Program-made: the position numbers and the translations under genes
Origin: CAZSVI01 sp964610205
Lineage (GTDB): Bacteria > Bacillota > Clostridia > DSM-8532
Direction of reading: 5' to 3'
Assembly (NCBI GenBank): GCA_964610205.1
Contig: CAZSVI010000064.1
Span: forward strand, 1 to 21,496
Length of the DNA: 21,496 bases
The notes under the pieces: model-generated
The model's database searches: none
What the model was told of the DNA's origin: nothing
The model's input: the letters and a program-made list of their open reading frames with translations, nothing else
Part shown: positions 17,462 to 21,496 of the stretch, one piece after another
Layout of the letters: every line of letters begins with the position of its first letter
How positions within the stretch are numbered: the first letter of the stretch is position 1

Positions 17462-17513
17462 TTGACCACTTGGTCAAACCATGCTATAATAATTTTGTTG
17501 ACCGAGAGGTCAA
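17462..17513 (+). promoter_or_regulatory. ABC/TetR operon promoter with twin identical operators
   Basis: TTGACC (17462-17467) and TATAAT (17485-17490), 17 nt apart, form a near-consensus sigma-A promoter starting near 17497. Two copies of the perfect palindrome TTGACC-N4-GGTCAA occur: O1 at 17462-17477, containing the -35, and O2 at 17498-17513, just after the start; their centres are 36 bp apart. The size and symmetry fit a TetR-family dimer, and the operon ends in a tetR gene, so repression by its own product is the simplest reading. AGAGGGGAG after O2 is the ribosome site. Confidence 0.85.
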
Positions 17514-17528
17514 GAGGGGAGTGAGGAA

Positions 17529-18374
17529 ATGATTACTGTAAAAAATCTGTATCATGACTATGCCGGAGCCGGGAAATATGCGGTGGCGGATATAAATTTT
17601 GAAATCCCAAAAGGGGAGATATTTGGATTCTTAGGCCCTTCCGGCGCAGGTAAATCAACAGTTCAGAATATTATGACCGGTTTGCTTAAATTGCAAAAAG
17701 GCGAGGTGTCTTATGATGGAAAACAGGTTTCAGAATTGGGTATATCATTTTTCAATAATATCGGTGTTTCCTTTGAGCATCCGAATGTTTACAAGAGGCT
17801 TACAGGGTATGAAAATTTGAAGTATTTTGCCGGGCTGTTTTCCGTTCCAACCATAGATCCTTTGATAGTGCTGGAATGGGTTGGACTCAGAGATGATGCA
17901 AGTAAAAAAGCAGGTGAATACTCGAAGGGAATGCTTCAGCGTTTAACGCTGGCAAGGGCATTAATCAATAAACCTAATATATTGTTCCTGGATGAGCCGA
18001 CCAGTGGTTTGGATCCTACAACTTCCGTAAAAATAAGGGATCTCATTACCGGGCAAAGAGAAAAGGGTGCGACAGTGTTTCTGACTACCCATAATATGGA
18101 ACTGGCCGATAAGTTGTGTGATACGGTTGCGTTCCTGAATGAAGGAAGTATAGCTGCCATGGATAAGCCAGGCAATCTGAAATTGAAGTATGGTAAAAAA
18201 GAAATTGTATTAACTTATGAGCAGAATGGGCAGACCGGAACTAAAAGCTTCCGGGTTGAAGAAAAAGCCGAACTGGCATCCATGCTTACTAAAACAACAC
18301 CGGTAAAGATTCATTCACAGGAAGCGACACTGGAGGATATCTTTATAAAAGTAACGGGCAGGGGGCTTGCATAA
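17529..18374 (+). CDS. ABC transporter ATP-binding protein (ABC-2 export type)
   Basis: The 281-residue nucleotide-binding subunit of an exporter. Walker A G-P-S-G-A-G-K-S-T at 36-44; the Q-loop region reads F-E-H-P; the signature is Y-S-K-G-M (131-135); Walker B I-L-F-L-D-E-P with D155/E156; the switch His is H188. A C-terminal extension (about 215-281) ending in T-L-E-D-I-F-I-K is typical for drug, bacitracin and antibiotic ABC-2 exporters. It should form the engine for the two permeases that follow; its stop overlaps the next ATG as TAATG (1 nt), so synthesis is coupled. Expression is from the promoter with twin TetR-type operators. The substrate cannot be read from sequence; hydrophobic drugs, lipids or peptides are typical. 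Confidence 0.93.
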   Translation: MITVKNLYHDYAGAGKYAVADINFEIPKGEIFGFLGPSGAGKSTVQNIMTGLLKLQKGEVSYDGKQVSELGISFFNNIGVSFEHPNVYKRLTGYENLKYFAGLFSVPTIDPLIVLEWVGLRDDASKKAGEYSKGMLQRLTLARALINKPNILFLDEPTSGLDPTTSVKIRDLITGQREKGATVFLTTHNMELADKLCDTVAFLNEGSIAAMDKPGNLKLKYGKKEIVLTYEQNGQTGTKSFRVEEKAELASMLTKTTPVKIHSQEATLEDIFIKVTGRGLA

Positions 18375-19351
18375 TGAAAAAGATACTGAGTCTTTTAGTT
18401 CAGGATACAAAGCTATTGATCCGTAATGCCCTTTTCTGGGTAGTAACGGCAACTCTCGTTATAATAGTGTTGGTTGTTCACTTTCTGATTCCGGGAGATT
18501 TTGATACCGGTAAGCAAAGTATTGTGTCCTATAATATGGAAATAAATCATCCGTTTATTGTATCCCTTGATTGTGCTGAAGCCGTGAATGATTCTGTAAA
18601 AAAGGAAGGTACTGTTGGTTTCATTCAGGAAGGAGACACAATTAAACTTATACATCCGGGCCTTTCAGAAAAAGCGCAAAACGCTATAGTGGCAGCATTT
18701 TTTGGAGAAGTATCCAATGAAGATATTAAGATTGTCAGTTTGCGGGAGAATACCGGAAAAATCCCAGGCAATATCAGGCTTACACCTGTATTCATATGCT
18801 TCGAAGCGCTTATTTCAGGTTTTTTGATGGCGGGCATCCTGCTTCTGGAGGAAAAGGAAGGAAAGACAATCAAAGCTTACCGTGTTTCTCCTGCGGGAAC
18901 AATCCATTATGTTTGCGGTAAAATGCTGCTGTTTTCAATAATGGGTACAGTCTATTCTCTGTTGCTGGCTGTTTTAATAACAGGATTTCAATTTGAATGG
19001 ATAAGCTTTATACTGCTGGCTTTCCTCTCCAGTGCGCTGTTTACGTTATTCGGACTTTCGGTAACGGTATTTTTCAGGGATATAAGCAGTTGGTTTTCCA
19101 TTTCAATAGTGGTTTTAACCGTTAATATGCTTACAATGGTCAGTTATTCATCACCGTCGTTTTCTCCGGCATGGATAAGGTTAATTCCTTCCTATCCCAT
19201 TATATTCGGATTCGAGGAAGTGCTTTTTGGAACAGCTGGGGGAATATCTGATGTGCTTTTTCTGGTATTGGCGGAAGCTTCAGTATTGTTTGTAGTTTCC
19301 TGTGCCCTTGTAAATAAAGTATTACTCAAAAGTGAAAGGAGTATAGTATGA
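18374..19351 (+). CDS. ABC-2 type permease subunit 1
   Basis: A 325-residue membrane protein. One N-terminal transmembrane segment (about 20-40) is followed by an extracytoplasmic region of about 110 residues, then about five closely spaced membrane helices (from about 138). This is the usual ABC-2 layout. The loop E-E-K-E-G-K-T-I-K-A-Y-R-V-S-P matches the conserved amphipathic coupling helix (ERE-G-x-x-x-x-L-x-x-x-P) of the family. It begins inside the ATPase stop (TAATG) and ends inside the next start (ATGA), consistent with fixed stoichiometry. It probably forms a heterodimeric pore with subunit 2. Confidence 0.88.
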   Translation: MKKILSLLVQDTKLLIRNALFWVVTATLVIIVLVVHFLIPGDFDTGKQSIVSYNMEINHPFIVSLDCAEAVNDSVKKEGTVGFIQEGDTIKLIHPGLSEKAQNAIVAAFFGEVSNEDIKIVSLRENTGKIPGNIRLTPVFICFEALISGFLMAGILLLEEKEGKTIKAYRVSPAGTIHYVCGKMLLFSIMGTVYSLLLAVLITGFQFEWISFILLAFLSSALFTLFGLSVTVFFRDISSWFSISIVVLTVNMLTMVSYSSPSFSPAWIRLIPSYPIIFGFEEVLFGTAGGISDVLFLVLAEASVLFVVSCALVNKVLLKSERSIV

Positions 19352-20343
19352 AAAAGCTGTTAAATATGCTCCGGCTTGATTTAAAACTCATATTGAAAGA
19401 TAAGATTGCCTTATATATGGTACTTGCTCCGACTATACTGTCCCTTGTTTTTCTCGCTGTAACCGGGAACATGAGTGAGGGAACTTCGAAATTGGCTGTT
19501 TCAGCTGATTTACCGCAGGAAATGATTGAACATATTGAAAGGGTTGCGGATATTGAAATCTTTGATAGTTATGACTTGCTGGAAAAGCGCGTCAAGGCAG
19601 CGGACAGTATCGCGGGAGTATATATGAAGGACGGGGAACCGGCAATTCTGGTAGAGGGCAATGAAAGCAAAGGGTTTGCCGAGAGTAACGCTTTGCTTGT
19701 TAACAGAGTGCTTTACGGAAACCCTGTAAATTTTGAGTCGGTAAAAGTGGAAACGACAGAGAACACTGTGCTGACCATCAGCATGGCTTCCGTTTTGCTT
19801 CTTGCCATTTTAATTGCGGGAGCGGTTTCAGGTTTCAATATTGTAAAAGAACGTGAGAATGGAGTAATTCGTGCCATAGCGGTAAGCCCGACAGGTTTGC
19901 TGAGTTTTCTTGGAACCCGCATATTGACGTCTTTAATGCTTGGCATATTTAGTACGATAATATCTGTTCTTCTGATGGGTAAATCCGAATTGACGCCAGA
20001 GTTTATTCTTATCGCATTGTCAAGCTTGTTTATATATGGCCTGGTGGCTTTGTTCCTTGGTTCTTTTGCCGATAATCAGATTTCGGCGTTTGCCGCGATG
20101 AAAGTAATCATGCCGGTATTTCTGATGATTCCGATAGTAAGTGTATTTGTATCCGAGAAACTGCGTTTTCTTTTCTACCCGTTACCGATGTACTGGCAGT
20201 ATGAAAGTATTGTAAAAGCACTAAACGGAGACGGCAGTGGGTTTTCTTTATTGATGATCTTGCTTACGGGCGGCATCTGGTTTACTATAGTATTGATATT
20301 ACGTAAAAAGGCATTCAATATCCGTATGGAGGGGGTGAAATGA
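19348..20343 (+). CDS. ABC-2 type permease subunit 2
   Basis: A 331-residue membrane protein with the same plan as its neighbour: one N-terminal segment (about 20-40), an extracytoplasmic domain, then about five helices from residue 145 on. The coupling-helix motif V-K-E-R-E-N-G-V-I-R-A-I-A-V-S-P is very clear. It overlaps subunit 1 by 4 nt (ATGA). Modest resemblance between the two permeases suggests an old duplication and a heterodimer. The GGAGGGGGTG near its end serves as the ribosome site of the small downstream gene. Confidence 0.88.
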   Translation: MKKLLNMLRLDLKLILKDKIALYMVLAPTILSLVFLAVTGNMSEGTSKLAVSADLPQEMIEHIERVADIEIFDSYDLLEKRVKAADSIAGVYMKDGEPAILVEGNESKGFAESNALLVNRVLYGNPVNFESVKVETTENTVLTISMASVLLLAILIAGAVSGFNIVKERENGVIRAIAVSPTGLLSFLGTRILTSLMLGIFSTIISVLLMGKSELTPEFILIALSSLFIYGLVALFLGSFADNQISAFAAMKVIMPVFLMIPIVSVFVSEKLRFLFYPLPMYWQYESIVKALNGDGSGFSLLMILLTGGIWFTIVLILRKKAFNIRMEGVK

Positions 20344-20483
20344 TGCAGTGGTATTGGTGGGTTATAATTGTTATAGTGGTTCTTGCTTTTATTCCATTAA
20401 AATTGAAAATGACTAAAGCGTTTCTTAAGAAACAGAAAGAAAAACAGGAAGCAAAGGAAAGACTGTTGGAGGAAGACGAATAA
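20343..20483 (+). CDS. 46-residue single-pass membrane microprotein in the ABC operon
   Basis: This small frame was identified by reading the gap between permease 2 and tetR. ATG at 20343 (or 20340, adding one Met) is preceded by a very strong GGAGGGGGTG. Residues 2-20 are aromatic and hydrophobic (Q-W-Y-W-W-V-I-I-V-I-V-V-L), forming one membrane helix. Residues 20-46 are highly charged, Lys-rich then Glu-rich, and likely helical in the cytoplasm. It overlaps the permease stop and, at its own stop, the tetR start (TAATG). Overlaps on both sides and a strong ribosome site make translation very likely. A role as an accessory or regulatory subunit of the transporter is inference; I recognise no family. 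Confidence 0.75.
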   Translation: MQWYWWVIIVIVVLAFIPLKLKMTKAFLKKQKEKQEAKERLLEEDE

Positions 20484-21235
20484 TGCCCGAGAAAAACAGT
20501 TCCATGAAATGGAAGGATGAAAATAAGGAAAATCCGCTCCTTACAAATGACAGCCTGTATAACGCGGCTTTGGATGAGTTTGCCCGTAAATCTTTTAATG
20601 AAGCTTCCCTTAATGATATACTTAAAGCTGTAAAAATGAATAAGGGAAGCTTCTATTACAGGTTTTATGACAAAATGGATCTATATCTGTCCATATTCCA
20701 CAGAATAGGTCTTGGCAAGCTTGCCTTCATGCGAGAAAAGATGACGCCGGTTAAAGAGAAGGATTCCCGTATACAAACAGGGTCTATGGAAGAATCGATT
20801 AAAAGAATTTTCCAAAGCGAGCAGGAATCGTTTGTAAATAGTGATTTCTTTGAACAGATCAGTATTATGGTCAGGCTGGGATTAATGTATGCCCGAACGG
20901 AAAGCCGCTACTACGATTTCTGGAGGAATTATCTTAGTGAGGACAACTATATCCACAGCGTAATAAAGACTCATTTTACCGAAATGGCAAACGACGCTGT
21001 TGAAGGTATGATTATTGCCGCAAAGAACAGAGGGGAGCTTAAACCATCATTCTCGGATGCGTTTCTGGTTGGAGCGGTAAAGCTGTTGCTATACAATATT
21101 GATTTGTTAATCTCACCACTCATGGAAGATGAAGAGATATTAAAAAGAGTGAATGAGCTCATTGAGTTTATGAAGAACGGGCTTGGGGAAACTGAACTCT
21201 GTTTCAAAAAGCCCGCAGAAAAGGGACTCCTTTGA
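20483..21235 (+). CDS. TetR/AcrR-family transcriptional repressor
   Basis: A 250-residue regulator. The N-terminal DNA-binding domain spans about 22-70: L-Y-N-A-A-L-D-E-F-A, then the helix-turn-helix with A-S-L-N-D-I-L-K-A-V-K-M-N-K-G-S-F-Y-Y-R-F and K-M-D-L-Y, classical TetR features. The remaining helical part is the ligand-binding and dimerisation domain. The start at 20483 overlaps the microprotein stop, with GGAGG (20468-20472) 10 nt upstream. As last gene of the operon headed by two TTGACC-N4-GGTCAA sites, it probably represses its own operon until a transported compound binds. The ligand is unknown. Confidence 0.92.
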   Translation: MPEKNSSMKWKDENKENPLLTNDSLYNAALDEFARKSFNEASLNDILKAVKMNKGSFYYRFYDKMDLYLSIFHRIGLGKLAFMREKMTPVKEKDSRIQTGSMEESIKRIFQSEQESFVNSDFFEQISIMVRLGLMYARTESRYYDFWRNYLSEDNYIHSVIKTHFTEMANDAVEGMIIAAKNRGELKPSFSDAFLVGAVKLLLYNIDLLISPLMEDEEILKRVNELIEFMKNGLGETELCFKKPAEKGLL

Positions 21236-21300
21236 TAGTGCGTGCCACCCGGTTTGGGTGGGCTAAAGCGGCGACCGACTCGGTTAGCGGGCGGGTTCTG
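21236..21300. other. GC-rich folded island after the ABC operon
   Basis: About 65% GC in a roughly 40% GC background. CCACCC-N5-GGGTGG (from about 21245) is a strong hairpin, followed by GCTAA / TTAGC enclosing CCG-ACT-CGG. GCGGGC (21287-21292) could also pair with GCCCGC inside the end of tetR (21211-21216), closing a multi-branched structure. There is no T-run, so it is not an ordinary terminator. It may be a fragment of a structured RNA or a mobile ribozyme; the GTGCG at its start recalls group II intron 5' ends, but nothing else supports that. No protein-coding sequence is convincing here. Confidence 0.35.
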
Positions 21301-21446
21301 CTGTTAAATATCTTAACCATAAAATCATTTCCTTTCAAAATTAATAAATATAAAACTTCAAAGTATTACATGCATAATCCACCGCAGGATGTGCGGTCTC
21401 TGCCTCCCATGTTGTATAACGGTTAGGATTGTATCTGAAATTTTTC
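21301..21446. other. Intergenic region with a short hairpin; no gene seen
   Basis: The stretch returns to AT-rich composition. Its only notable structure is ACCGCA-GGATG-TGCGGT (21381-21397), a 6-bp stem with a 5-nt loop. A 64-codon open frame crosses the region but has no ribosome site and no plausible composition. Confidence 0.4.
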
Positions 21447-21450
21447 AAAA

Positions 21451-21487
21451 AAAGCAGATGGAACGGTTTTGCTATATCATCTGCTTT
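21451..21487 (-). terminator. Rho-independent terminator for a leftward gene beyond the right edge
   Basis: AAAGCAGATG (21451-21460) pairs perfectly with CATCTGCTTT (21478-21487) over 10 bp. Read on the minus strand, the stem ends in an uninterrupted T-run (complement of 21447-21453), the usual terminator form. On the plus strand the tail is only CTTAAATGA, so it serves mainly leftward transcription and implies a minus-strand gene just outside the window. It may also weakly stop the ABC operon. Confidence 0.75.
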
Positions 21488-21496
21488 CTTAAATGA

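Noticed and set aside
17529..18374. Glu at the Q-loop (F-E-H-P) of the ABC ATPase as a defect
   Set aside because: ABC-2 drug-export ATPases often vary at this position; Walker A, signature, Walker B and switch His are all intact.
21225..21270. T-box-like GGGTGGCACGC on the minus strand
   Set aside because: It resembles the T-box core but departs from TGGNACCGCG, and the minus strand downstream is antisense to tetR, with no gene to control.
21232..21426. 64-residue open frame after tetR
   Set aside because: It runs through the GC-rich folded island, has no ribosome site, and its composition is not protein-like.

Overview
The window reads as a chromosomal stretch from a low-GC, Gram-positive anaerobe of the class Clostridia. 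Sampled lines run at about 38-42% GC, Shine-Dalgarno sites are strong and purine-rich, promoters are of the sigma-A type, and gene families such as HD-GYP response regulators and KaiC-like/PPDK fusions fit this group. A cluster III / Acetivibrio-Ruminiclostridium type host is a plausible guess, but no marker gene proves it. No rRNA, tRNA, CRISPR array or intact transposase is visible.

Layout. 1-1923 (+) is the 3' part of a gene whose beginning lies outside the window; the very first codons encode an HELFH zinc-peptidase motif. It converges with 3894-1942 (-), a membrane-anchored extracytoplasmic protein with an SbsA-type Ig-like domain. 4203-6752 (+) encodes a fusion of a degenerate KaiC/RecA-like domain to a PPDK-type PEP/pyruvate-binding domain. 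6996-7472 is a MarR regulator with its own promoter and operator-like palindrome, followed by a small HEAT-repeat protein (7578-7916) and a terminator. 8060-8175 can fold into several long helices and is a candidate structured RNA. 8279-9879 is a decayed adenine methyltransferase of the type III Mod family.

The most interesting region is 9997-17359. A single-module NRPS (C-A-PCP-TE) overlaps by 8 nt a histidine kinase with seven membrane segments and a PAS-like region, and this is followed after 3 nt by a REC-GAF-like-HD-GYP response regulator. The unit has a plausible extended -10 promoter and ends in a strong terminator. My reading is a 'make a small molecule - sense it - change c-di-GMP' circuit. 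A very AT-rich block (about 27% GC in hand-counted lines, against about 40% on both sides) starts inside the adenylation domain and ends near the end of the kinase membrane domain. It covers the substrate-choosing, releasing and sensing parts and leaves out the condensation domain and most of the signalling machinery. This resembles the linked signal/receptor variation known from comQXP and agr loci.

17529-21235 is a tightly overlapping operon: ABC ATPase, two ABC-2 permeases, a 46-residue membrane microprotein and a TetR regulator. Two identical TTGACC-N4-GGTCAA operators flank the start site of a near-consensus promoter, so TetR autoregulation is very likely. After the operon come a GC-rich folded island (21236-21300) and a minus-strand terminator at the right edge, which indicates a leftward gene just outside the window.
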